A stretch of 64,000 nucleotides of DNA, taken from contig NZ_CP017715.1 in assembly GCF_001854125.1 (NCBI RefSeq), positions 2,976,001 through 3,040,000 of the forward strand, written 5' to 3'. A model generated the notes under the pieces. That model searched no databases and had not been told where the DNA came from. It worked only from the letters and a program-made list of their open reading frames with translations. The stretch is from Marinobacter salinus (GTDB lineage Bacteria; Pseudomonadota; Gammaproteobacteria; Pseudomonadales; Oleiphilaceae). Made by a program: the position numbers and the translations under genes. Positions 1-9,346 of this stretch are shown piece after piece; positions within the stretch are counted from its first letter, which is position 1; each line of letters opens with the position of its first letter.

Positions 1-1
1 C

Positions 2-2203
2 ACCAACGAAAACCTCGCCCGGATTGACCGCATCACCCAGGCGGTCGACAGTCTTCCCGGGGTCAACCACAACCTCGTCTCCAGCGTTACTCACAGGAAC
101 TCCCGGAAAATCTGGTTAACCGAAGTCGGCAGCATCAACTCCGAGCCGTATTACGACTCCACCAGTGGCGACTACTCGCAGCAAGCTCTGAACGCAATGC
201 GGGCCGACGTTGGTGCCAACCCCCGGGTTTACGGCCCCCTGGTTTCCCCCGACCTGAAAATGGCGCTGGTCAAGGCACAGCTGATCGAAGGCAAGCTGGA
301 TTACGAGGAAACCTTTGCCCAGCTTCAGGAACTTCGCGCCAACGAAGGCGGTGAAGGTGTGACGATCTACGCCACCGGGCAACCAGTCCTGGTGGGCTGG
401 GCCTATACCTACATGGACCAGATTCTCCAGATCTTCATCTTCACTGTGCTGACCATGCTGGCCCTGCTCATTTTTCACTTCCGTAAAGCGTACGGTGTAC
501 TTATCCCCCTTGGAGGCGTTCTCATCTCCACCGTGTGGGGGCTTGGGATTATCAGTGTACTTGGCTACAACCTGGACCCTTTGGGTCTGGTAATCCCCTT
601 TTTGATTGCAGCACGGGCCATGAGTCATGGCGTCCAACTGGTCGAGCGCTATTATGCCGAAACCCTGGTTCTGGGCAGTGGCCCGAAAGCGGCGAAAGCG
701 ACCTTTGACAGCCTGTTCAGGCCCGGCTCACTCGGCGTTGTTTCCGATGCCATTGGCCTGTCGTTGATCGCCATCGGATCCATCCCCCTGAACACTCATC
801 TGGGCATCTACGCCTCGCTCTGGGCAATCACCGTGGTGTTTACCGTACTGGTTGGTGTGCCACTGCTGCTCTCCATTCTACCCACTCCCAAGAATCCGGA
901 GATCAGGGAAACCGCCTTGCGCCATATCGGTGCCAGCTGTTCCCGGACCGTCACCAGACCCGGCGCCGCACGCGTGATTCTCGCTATCGCGGCCGTTTCC
1001 ATGCTTGGCGGACTGCTTGCGGCTTCGAACGTCCAGATCGGCGATTCGGAACCGGGCTCCCCGATCCTCTATCCGGACCACGACTACAACATTTCCTCCA
1101 GAGTTGTGAACGATCGCTTCCCGGGTTCGGAGGAGCTCTACATTGTTGCCGAGACCAGTGAAAAAGGTGGACTGAAGCGCCCCGAGGTACTCGAGGCCCT
1201 GTCTGACCTCCAGGCACATATGCTGCTGGATCCGGAAGTTGGCGGCAGCAAAGGCCTGCCGGACTTGGTCAAGCAGGTTAACCGCCTGATGCACAACGAC
1301 GATCCGCGCTGGTATCAGATCCCCCACGATGCCGGATATGTCGGTGGCTTGATGTTTACCTACATGGCTTCGAGCCCGGTTCCCGGAGCCCTGGATGAAT
1401 TCAACGACACCGATGACCGGATCGCCAACCTGGTGTTCTATTACAAGGATCGCCAGGGCGAAACCATCCGGCGCGCGATCCACATGGCAAAAGAATGGAT
1501 TGCCGAGAACGGCGACAGCGTCGAGGGACTGACCATCCGGCTGGCCGGTGGAACGCTGGGCGTGGCCGCAGCCATGAACGAATCGGCGTTCGAGACCAAC
1601 GTGATCGTTCTGCCCCTGGTTTTCCTGCTCATCTTCGCCTTCGTAATGCTGTTCTACACCTCCTGGAACGCCGGTCTGATGATGCTCATGGCCATGCTGT
1701 TTGCAACCACCCTGACCTACGCCTACATGGGCCTGAACGGCCTGAGCATCGACATCAACACGGTGCCCGTTATTGCCGTCGGAATTGGTGTTGGCATCGA
1801 TTACTCCATCTACATGATGGACCGGATCCGCGAAGAGATGGCGAAGTGCGGCGATCTTCGGGAATCCGTCCGAAGGGCCATTTCCACTACAGGTATGGCC
1901 ATCAGTTTCACCGCGCTGACCCTGATGGCCGGCATCATCATGTGGGTCATCTTCTCCAACCTCCGCTTCCAGTCCGATGCAGCCCTGCTGCTGTGCGTGA
2001 TGATCGTCATCAACGGGCTGGCCGCCATGTTGCTCGTGCCCTCCTGGGTGCTTGCCTTCAGGCCCCGGTTCATCACCGACGTGTACGCCGATGAGGACGG
2101 AATCCTGCACTCCGATCACAAGGAAACCACATCAGCTCCATCCCCTGTTTTGACCTCAAAGCAGGACGATGGGTTTGTGACGGGAGCGCCACACCAGGCC
2201 TGA
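2..2203 (+). CDS. RND superfamily (MMPL-type) transporter, 5' end cut by window
   Basis: The reading frame is open from base 2, so the start lies outside the window; about 733 residues and the stop are visible. The visible part holds the end of the first periplasmic porter region, a first block of hydrophobic segments (bases ~420-870), a second periplasmic region, and a second membrane block (~1600-2060) with the glycine-rich GIGVGIDYSIYMMDR signature typical of MMPL/HpnN-like RND proteins. These are inner-membrane, proton-driven exporters of hydrophobic molecules. The C-terminal tail of about 40 polar residues is probably cytosolic. It is followed after 43 bases by a DUF1302 gene and then a DUF1329 gene; this trio recurs in proteobacteria and points to a common envelope transport role. 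The substrate cannot be told. Confidence 0.9.
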   Translation, partial: TNENLARIDRITQAVDSLPGVNHNLVSSVTHRNSRKIWLTEVGSINSEPYYDSTSGDYSQQALNAMRADVGANPRVYGPLVSPDLKMALVKAQLIEGKLDYEETFAQLQELRANEGGEGVTIYATGQPVLVGWAYTYMDQILQIFIFTVLTMLALLIFHFRKAYGVLIPLGGVLISTVWGLGIISVLGYNLDPLGLVIPFLIAARAMSHGVQLVERYYAETLVLGSGPKAAKATFDSLFRPGSLGVVSDAIGLSLIAIGSIPLNTHLGIYASLWAITVVFTVLVGVPLLLSILPTPKNPEIRETALRHIGASCSRTVTRPGAARVILAIAAVSMLGGLLAASNVQIGDSEPGSPILYPDHDYNISSRVVNDRFPGSEELYIVAETSEKGGLKRPEVLEALSDLQAHMLLDPEVGGSKGLPDLVKQVNRLMHNDDPRWYQIPHDAGYVGGLMFTYMASSPVPGALDEFNDTDDRIANLVFYYKDRQGETIRRAIHMAKEWIAENGDSVEGLTIRLAGGTLGVAAAMNESAFETNVIVLPLVFLLIFAFVMLFYTSWNAGLMMLMAMLFATTLTYAYMGLNGLSIDINTVPVIAVGIGVGIDYSIYMMDRIREEMAKCGDLRESVRRAISTTGMAISFTALTLMAGIIMWVIFSNLRFQSDAALLLCVMIVINGLAAMLLVPSWVLAFRPRFITDVYADEDGILHSDHKETTSAPSPVLTSKQDDGFVTGAPHQA

Positions 2204-2246
2204 GCCTGGTGCCGCGCCCCACTAAAACCTGTAACGAGGACATGCC

Positions 2247-4160
2247 ATGCAAACAACAATAAAAGGCCTGAGGTTCTGGTGCTGCACCCTTGCGGGTAGT
2301 GCCAGCCTGGCGCTGTTTCCAATAACCACGACGGTGGCTGCGGAAGACACCCGCGTCAACGGCTTCGTCGAAAATGCGACGTACGGACGCGACAGCGTTG
2401 GTCTGTCGAAGTTTCGCAACACACTGCAACTTGAAGGCGAGAAGAAACTCGGGGACGTTGGTATTTTCAGCAACGTGTCCGTCAATGGCACGCTGCGCGG
2501 CACTTATGACGGCGTCTACGACCTGAACAAGGACGAATATGGCCGCACAGCCGGCGGTGCCATTTTGCTGGAAGACACAGCTCCGGCGCCGAACCCTGAT
2601 CCCTTTGTGCCTCACGGCGGCGGTATCGTCCCAACGCCGGACTTTGGCTTTGACATCAACCAGAACCCCAACGACGGCATGATCGTACTGGGTGAAAACC
2701 TGCACCCGCAGGATGGCGGTGTCGGTTTCGGTGTACCGGTGCGGCCCTGTGATGTCGACAGCCGTGGCTGTATTGATGATTACCTGGATAAAGATCTGAA
2801 CGAACTCCGTTTCCAGGAGTTCAATGACCGGGCAGACTTCATCCGCGAGCTCTATGTCGATTTCGATCTGAACTTTGACAGCGGCAATGTACTGAGTACC
2901 CGCCTGGGTAAGCAGCAGGTCATCTGGGGACGGACAGACCTGTTCCGGGTACTGGATGTTATCAACCCGGTGGACTTCTCCCGCAACAACATCTACGACG
3001 AACTGGAAGACATCCGCATTCCCATGTGGATTCTGAAATCAGACTATCGCATGGGCCCGACAGAGGTTTTCGACGGTTTAGCCTTCGACGACCTGAACTT
3101 CCAGGTAGTCTGGAACTTTGATCAGTTCCGGCCTCATGACATTGGCCAGTGTGGCCAGCCAAACGTGATCCTGGATGCAGGCTGTTTCTTCCGCGGCATG
3201 AACAACCTCTGGGAGAATGGCGGCACTGTCGCCAACTTCGCCAACGGCAGCATCGCGACCGATTTCGGCCCGGGCCAGATCGGTATCCGTGAAGCGCACC
3301 TGCCAAGCTGGAGCCTGTCCAACACCCAACTCGGCCTCAAGCTCGAAGGTGTGTATGGCGACCTCGGCTTCTCTCTGAACGCCCTCACCTATCGGTCACA
3401 GCTACCGTCATTGCGCGGTGGCATTCCGGCAGAAAATGCCTTCACCGGAGAAACTGCCGTCTGGCCGGGCCTGATAGCCTTCGATATCCACTTCCCCAGG
3501 GTCAACCTGGTGGGCGGCTCGCTGGACTACTACTCCCAGGGTATCGACACCGTGTTCCGGGTTGAGACCGCCTATACCTCCGGTGAAGAGTTCGCCAACA
3601 CCCTTCGCGAGAAGTTGTACTCCGAATCCGACGTGGTTCGCTATGTGGTGGGTGCGGACAAGAGCATCTTCATTCCCATGCTGAACGAATCCCAGGCGTT
3701 CCTGTTCTCCGGTCAGATCTTCGGGCAGCACATTCTCGATCATGAACGCGAGCAGCGGCTTCTGGGCGAAGCCGGTATTCCGGACTGGGAGCAGAACTGG
3801 ATCGCGACTCTGCTGATCAAAGGCTTCTACATGAACGGCCGGCTCAGCCCACAGATCATCGCTGCCCATGATGTCCGCGCTCAGGCCACAGCCATCGCAC
3901 CGAGCATCGAATGGCTGGTCAATGACAACTTCAGGCTCACCGCCGGCGCCAACGTCAAAGTTGGCGATGGTGCCCGCAAGTTTGACGACTGCCGCACCTG
4001 TAACCCATGGGACCCGTTCACCGCAGCCTATCCTGGCCAACCCGCTGGCGAGACTGCCGGTCTTTCCGGTTACGAGCCGCTCGGACGCTTCCAGTCCGGC
4101 CCCATCGGCATGGCCCAGAAAGAAGACGAAATCCAGCTGACTGCACGTTACAGCTTCTAA
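2247..4160 (+). CDS. DUF1302 family outer-membrane protein
   Basis: This 637-residue protein starts with a Sec signal peptide (basic start, hydrophobic core, cleavage near VAA-ED around residue 32). The mature part is rich in alternating aromatic and polar residues and ends in ...LTARYSF, a terminal Phe typical of outer-membrane beta-barrels. Segments such as RLGKQQVIWGRTDLFRV are characteristic of DUF1302. The family has no firmly assigned function; it travels with DUF1329 proteins and RND pumps, often near catabolism of hydrophobic compounds. A GAGG ribosome site lies 8 bases before the ATG. It is flanked by the RND gene (43 bases upstream) and the DUF1329 gene (15 bases downstream), so all three are probably one operon. 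A role as the outer-membrane channel of that system is inference. Confidence 0.87.
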   Translation: MQTTIKGLRFWCCTLAGSASLALFPITTTVAAEDTRVNGFVENATYGRDSVGLSKFRNTLQLEGEKKLGDVGIFSNVSVNGTLRGTYDGVYDLNKDEYGRTAGGAILLEDTAPAPNPDPFVPHGGGIVPTPDFGFDINQNPNDGMIVLGENLHPQDGGVGFGVPVRPCDVDSRGCIDDYLDKDLNELRFQEFNDRADFIRELYVDFDLNFDSGNVLSTRLGKQQVIWGRTDLFRVLDVINPVDFSRNNIYDELEDIRIPMWILKSDYRMGPTEVFDGLAFDDLNFQVVWNFDQFRPHDIGQCGQPNVILDAGCFFRGMNNLWENGGTVANFANGSIATDFGPGQIGIREAHLPSWSLSNTQLGLKLEGVYGDLGFSLNALTYRSQLPSLRGGIPAENAFTGETAVWPGLIAFDIHFPRVNLVGGSLDYYSQGIDTVFRVETAYTSGEEFANTLREKLYSESDVVRYVVGADKSIFIPMLNESQAFLFSGQIFGQHILDHEREQRLLGEAGIPDWEQNWIATLLIKGFYMNGRLSPQIIAAHDVRAQATAIAPSIEWLVNDNFRLTAGANVKVGDGARKFDDCRTCNPWDPFTAAYPGQPAGETAGLSGYEPLGRFQSGPIGMAQKEDEIQLTARYSF

Positions 4161-4175
4161 ATCGAGAGGACGAAA

Positions 4176-5504
4176 ATGATGAAAACAAAACAAACACTCC
4201 TTGTCCGCTGCCTGACCGCCGGCCTTGCCACTGGCATGCTCGCGGCTCACGTGCAGGCGAGCGAGGAAATCGTGAACAACTCGTTCTATCCCTATGCGAA
4301 CAGCGTTCCGACCGAGGAGGGGCTGAACGCCGGCATGACCATTGACCAATCCAACGTGGCCGAATTCAAGGATGTTATCGACCCGGCGTTCTACACCTTC
4401 ATTGAAAATGGCTGGACCTCCATTGAGGTTGGCGCAACGACATCGTTTGATCTGAACGAGAATTACGTTGAAGCAACCCGTACGGGGCTCGGTAACGTAA
4501 CGCTGGGCGATCAGGTCGGTGAAATCAGTGGCTGGCAGGCTGGCCGACCGTTCCCGCAGGAGCCGGATGCCAACGACCCAAGGGCCGGCGAAAAACTCGC
4601 CTGGAACTACAAGTATGGCTACAACTGGGGTGACAGCGCCGCCATTTACCCGTTCTACTGGAAGTACCGGGACATGGATTCCGCCAAAGTGGAGCGCACC
4701 ATCAAGTTCAACTTCCACTTCCTGAACTACAAGGGCCGGGTGATCCAGGAGCCGACGCCGGAAATCACCCCGAACCCGTCTGACCTGTTCCGCGCCATCT
4801 ACGTTCAGGTTCTGGACCCCGCCGACGTGCGCAATACCCAGCTGTTGATTCACCGGGCTGCGGATGACCTCAAGCGGGACAACTCCTGGCTCTACCTGGG
4901 CTTCCAGCGCCGGGTTCGTCGTCTCGCGACCGGCCAGGTCACCGACGCTTTCCTCGGGTCTGATCTGATGATCGAGGATTTCGAAGGCTACAACGGTCGT
5001 ATCTCGGACATGGACTGGACCTACAAAGGCACCCGTTACATGCTGATGCCCTTCTACAACCACAACGACCTGACGCTGGATTCCGAAACCCACAGCGACA
5101 GCGACGGTTATCAGGTTGTAGCGTTCAGTGGCCAGGGTGGCTGCTTCCCGGACATCACCTGGCAGTTACGCAAGGTGTACGAGGTTGAAGCGGCACCGGT
5201 GGATGAAAGCCACCCACTGTCCAAGCGGGTTCACTACATCGATGCCCAGACCTTCACCATTCCCCGTACCGTGTCCTATGACCGTAAAGGCAGCCTGTGG
5301 AAGACCTTCACCATTGGCCAGGCCCACCCTGACCACCACCTGCCGAAGAACAAGGGCAGCGGTGTCTCCATCGATGACAGCTTCAGCATGATCGATGTTC
5401 AGGCCAGCCACTGCACCACCGGCCAGTTCAAGGGACAGGTTGATCCGGAGCTGTCACCGCCACAAATGTTCAACGTTCAACACCTCCGGGCAACCGGAAG
5501 CTGA
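4176..5504 (+). CDS. DUF1329 family periplasmic/outer-membrane-associated protein
   Basis: The 442-residue product has a clear signal peptide (residues 1 to ~28, cleavage near VQA-SE) and no later membrane segment, so it is exported. Its sequence matches the DUF1329 type: tryptophan- and tyrosine-rich strands, YLGFQRRVRRL, DWTYKGTRYMLMPFYN and a late RVHYIDAQTFTIPR block. DUF1329 proteins are predicted to have a LolB/LolA-like half-barrel that could carry a lipid or other hydrophobic ligand; this is fold inference, not shown here. Two adjacent ATG codons begin the frame after a GAGAGGA ribosome site. It is the third gene of the RND-DUF1302-DUF1329 set and is closed by a strong terminator at 5532. 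Confidence 0.87.
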   Translation: MMKTKQTLLVRCLTAGLATGMLAAHVQASEEIVNNSFYPYANSVPTEEGLNAGMTIDQSNVAEFKDVIDPAFYTFIENGWTSIEVGATTSFDLNENYVEATRTGLGNVTLGDQVGEISGWQAGRPFPQEPDANDPRAGEKLAWNYKYGYNWGDSAAIYPFYWKYRDMDSAKVERTIKFNFHFLNYKGRVIQEPTPEITPNPSDLFRAIYVQVLDPADVRNTQLLIHRAADDLKRDNSWLYLGFQRRVRRLATGQVTDAFLGSDLMIEDFEGYNGRISDMDWTYKGTRYMLMPFYNHNDLTLDSETHSDSDGYQVVAFSGQGGCFPDITWQLRKVYEVEAAPVDESHPLSKRVHYIDAQTFTIPRTVSYDRKGSLWKTFTIGQAHPDHHLPKNKGSGVSIDDSFSMIDVQASHCTTGQFKGQVDPELSPPQMFNVQHLRATGS

Positions 5505-5531
5505 TCCAGGGATCCTTGTTGCTTCTCCATT

Positions 5532-5558
5532 GGGCCCGCTTATGCGGGCCCCTTTTTT
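5532..5558 (+). terminator. Rho-independent terminator after the DUF1329 gene
   Basis: An eight-base perfect GC stem (5532-5539 with 5544-5551) and a TTAT loop are followed by C and six T. It ends the RND-DUF1302-DUF1329 unit and separates it from the next gene, which starts only 21 bases later. Confidence 0.9.
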
Positions 5559-5579
5559 GGATTATTGAGGATATCGAAC

Positions 5580-6176
5580 ATGACCGATAACCAGTCACCC
5601 ACCAGCGAACAAAACTCAATGGAGCCCCTGACGGTTGTCGTCTCCCGTCGGGTCAAAAAGGGCAATCAGGAAGCATTTGAGGCTCTGAGCAGCAAAATGA
5701 CGGAACGGGCCTCCCGTTTTCCGGGGTATCTCGGTACTGCCATGTTCAGGCCTGCCTCACCGGACGATCCGGAATACCGCATCGTGTTCAAGTTCCGTGA
5801 CCGGGAATCGCTGGCTGCCTGGGAAGCTTCCGAGGAGCGAGCAGAGTTGCTGGAGCAGATAGAGAGTCTGCTGGTACAGCCCAGTGAGCGGGAAGTTACC
5901 TCGGGCATCGTGACCTGGTTTACATTGCCGGGCCAGAATCCGGTGAAGCCGCCGCCAAAATGGAAGATGACCATTGTCAGCTGGCTTGCCCTTTACCCGT
6001 CGGTCACGCTCGTTTTCGTGCTGTTTGGGGACTTGCTGGCACAGGTGCCGCTTCTTTTGCGGACAATGCTCGTGACCATAGTGGTGATGTTGTTGATGAG
6101 CTATGTGCTCATGCCGAGGATGACCCGCTGGTTTGCATTCTGGTTATTTCCGCTGAAGGACAGAAAGTACCGTTAA
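5580..6176 (+). CDS. Antibiotic biosynthesis monooxygenase (ABM)-fold domain protein with two C-terminal TM segments
   Basis: The start chosen is the ATG at 5580, giving 198 residues. An in-frame TTG at 5565 is more likely part of the TTGAGGA ribosome site, 8 to 9 bases upstream. Residues ~15-105 form an ABM/dimeric ferredoxin-like domain (SRRVKKGNQEAFEAL, FPGYLGTAMFRP, YRIVFKFRD). After a proline-rich linker come two hydrophobic segments (WKMTIVSWLALYPSVTLVFV and a stretch beginning LLRTMLVTIVVMLLM), anchoring it in the inner membrane. Such ABM-membrane proteins are common conserved hypotheticals; the enzymatic role is unknown and monooxygenase activity should not be assumed. It lies between a terminator and the convergent frmA gene, so it is probably transcribed alone. 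Confidence 0.83.
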   Translation: MTDNQSPTSEQNSMEPLTVVVSRRVKKGNQEAFEALSSKMTERASRFPGYLGTAMFRPASPDDPEYRIVFKFRDRESLAAWEASEERAELLEQIESLLVQPSEREVTSGIVTWFTLPGQNPVKPPPKWKMTIVSWLALYPSVTLVFVLFGDLLAQVPLLLRTMLVTIVVMLLMSYVLMPRMTRWFAFWLFPLKDRKYR

Positions 6177-6247
6177 GCGGAGTACCTCGCACCGAAATAC
6201 CATCATTAAGGAGCAAGCCAGACTAAGCTGACCTGCTCCCGACGATA

Positions 6248-7372
<1,125 letters not shown>

Positions 7373-7526
7373 TTAATATCGGATCGCACCCTTGGGGCTG
7401 CGACATTTCAGGCGTTACGTGTTTGAATCATTTTAGCCGACTTGGCGTTGTCGATGTTATTCAAAATCTTTTCTGAACTTGAAACGTATTTAGAAGGCAC
7501 AGTCTTGAGGTTGAGGAGCTTTTACG

Positions 7527-8852
7527 TTGCATACGCTTTACTGGTTTACACGGGACCTTCGCCTGCATGATAACGCAGCTCTGCTGGCCGCCTCGAAATC
7601 AGACATGGTGCTGTGCGTTTATGTGGTCGATCCGCGCTGGTTCCAGCCCGGTCCGCTGCAGAGCAAAGCCATGGGCGATCATCGCTGGCGTTTCCTCTGG
7701 CAAAGCCTGATGGCACTGGAGCGCACTCTGAGACCACTGGGACAGCGCCTGCATATCGCCTTTGGCGAGCCCGAGTCCGTGATTCCCGCCTTGGTGCAGG
7801 CTCACGGAATCCAGCGAGTGATCCGTTCCCGACAGCCAGGCACCGACGAAGCCCGGCAATGGCAGATGATCAAGGAGCGGAAACCGGACACCCTGTTCCA
7901 GCAATTCGAAACCCTGAGTCTGTTTACCGAGGGCTCCCTGCCCATGGAGTTGGGGGATCTGCCGGATACCTTTTCCCAATTCCGAAAACTGGTCGAGAAA
8001 ACCGGCGAACGCTGTTCCGAGCGTTTACGCATACGCACCCTGACAGCCCTGCCGCCACCTCCAGGATTCCCTGAAGACAACCGGGGCAGCTGCCCACCCA
8101 TTGCCGAGCCACAACATCCGCTCCGGTTTACCGGGGGCGAAGAGGCGGGGCTGCAACAACTCCGGGACTTCCTGTTCGTCACCCATGCTGTCGACACCTA
8201 CAAGGAAACCCGCAATGCGCTCGACACCTGGGGCGCCTCCTCCAAATTTTCACCATGGCTTGCCAACGGCTCGCTGTCGGTCCGGGAAGTGGCAGACACC
8301 ATCACAGAATATGAACGTAGCGAAACCAAAAACGAGTCCACCTACTGGCTCTGGTTCGAACTGCTCTGGCGGGAATATTTTTACTGGTACGCGCTGAAGC
8401 ACGGCGTCAATCTTTTTCGCCGTGACGGTGTTCAGCGAAAACGCCGCCCCGCCACATTTTATGGACACCGGTTCAAGGCCTGGTGCCAGGGCAATACCGA
8501 ATACCCTCTGGTAAACGCCGCCATGAACCAGCTTCGTGAAACCGGCTACATGAGCAACCGGGCCAGGCAACTGGTGGCAAGCTGTTTTGTCAACGAGCTG
8601 GAGCTGGACTGGCGATATGGCGCGGCATGGTTTGAAGAGCAACTGATCGACTATGATGTAGCAAGCAACTATGGCAACTGGCAATACCTGGCCGGCGTAG
8701 GTGCTGACCCCCGCGGGTTGAGGCAGTTCAATCTGGAAAAACAGGCCAAACAGTATGATCCCCTCGACACGTTTGTGGATCGATGGGGTGGCCACGCAGA
8801 TCAGCCGGTGGGATTACACACAGTGGACGCAGCGGACTGGCCCATTTCATGA
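7527..8852 (+). CDS. DASH-family cryptochrome / deoxyribodipyrimidine photolyase
   Basis: This 441-residue FAD flavoprotein has an N-terminal photolyase alpha/beta domain (WFTRDLRLHDNAAL) and a C-terminal FAD-binding helical domain. DASH-specific traits are the RSRQPGTDEA stretch, PDTFSQFRKLVE, YKETRNALDTWGASSKFSPW and STYWLWFELLWREYF. DASH proteins use blue light to repair cyclobutane dimers, mainly in single-stranded DNA, and some act as photoreceptors. The frame starts with TTG; a GAGGAG ribosome site 8 bases upstream supports it and no ATG competes. Its stop overlaps the start of the DUF6231 gene (ATGA), so they are translationally coupled, and a CrtI-like oxidoreductase follows. Confidence 0.93.
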   Translation: MHTLYWFTRDLRLHDNAALLAASKSDMVLCVYVVDPRWFQPGPLQSKAMGDHRWRFLWQSLMALERTLRPLGQRLHIAFGEPESVIPALVQAHGIQRVIRSRQPGTDEARQWQMIKERKPDTLFQQFETLSLFTEGSLPMELGDLPDTFSQFRKLVEKTGERCSERLRIRTLTALPPPPGFPEDNRGSCPPIAEPQHPLRFTGGEEAGLQQLRDFLFVTHAVDTYKETRNALDTWGASSKFSPWLANGSLSVREVADTITEYERSETKNESTYWLWFELLWREYFYWYALKHGVNLFRRDGVQRKRRPATFYGHRFKAWCQGNTEYPLVNAAMNQLRETGYMSNRARQLVASCFVNELELDWRYGAAWFEEQLIDYDVASNYGNWQYLAGVGADPRGLRQFNLEKQAKQYDPLDTFVDRWGGHADQPVGLHTVDAADWPIS

Positions 8853-9346
8853 CAGCATCCAGAGACACCAGCACACCCCGGGAAACCCTCGCGCGGATCA
8901 TCGACACTGCCCGGCCCGAAACACTGCTTTGTTGTGGCTCGATCGCCGGCGAGGTCGCCGAGATGTGGCAGCAACATAAAGAAGGATCCCGCATCAGGAC
9001 GCTGGACACCTCTGACCCTAATGCCACGCTGAAGCTGGACATCGTTCAGGACCTGGCGTTGATCTCCGACACCCTTGAGCACCTGCCCCATGACGAGGGC
9101 GCGTTATTGCTCGGGCAAATACGTAATTATGGCACTCATCAGATTGCCGTCCTGGTTGGTGAGGCGCCGGACTGGGCCTTTACCGATTTTATCGGTCTGG
9201 GGTTCCGGCGCCACGCAGAACTGGACAGCGATAAGGGCCCGCTGACGCTGTACACATACAACCTGGACACATACAACCATAAACGGGCCTGGAACAATCC
9301 CAGAAACTGGGCCAATCCGGAAATGTGGGGAAAAGCATGGTGGTGA
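8849..9346 (+). CDS. DUF6231-like hypothetical protein
   Basis: The 165-residue start at the ATG of 8849 is chosen because it overlaps the cryptochrome stop as ATGA. The frame extends upstream to 8783, but that would overlap the cryptochrome by 70 bases. No signal peptide or membrane segment is present. The layout resembles a degenerate Rossmann or methyltransferase-like fold: an early hydrophobic strand with LLCCGSIAGEVAE, an acidic strand end LDTSDP, and SDTLEHLPHDEG in the middle, but no SAM motif is clear. The C-terminus is tryptophan-rich (RNWANPEMWGKAWW). I recall the family only as DUF6231. Context links it to the cryptochrome and the CrtI-like oxidoreductase, with both of which it overlaps. 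Confidence 0.75.
   Translation: MTASRDTSTPRETLARIIDTARPETLLCCGSIAGEVAEMWQQHKEGSRIRTLDTSDPNATLKLDIVQDLALISDTLEHLPHDEGALLLGQIRNYGTHQIAVLVGEAPDWAFTDFIGLGFRRHAELDSDKGPLTLYTYNLDTYNHKRAWNNPRNWANPEMWGKAWW

Noticed and set aside
3408..5093. A 561-codon minus-strand frame across DUF1302 and DUF1329 genes
   Set aside because: It is the shadow of two genes with signal peptides and family motifs; no start site is seen.
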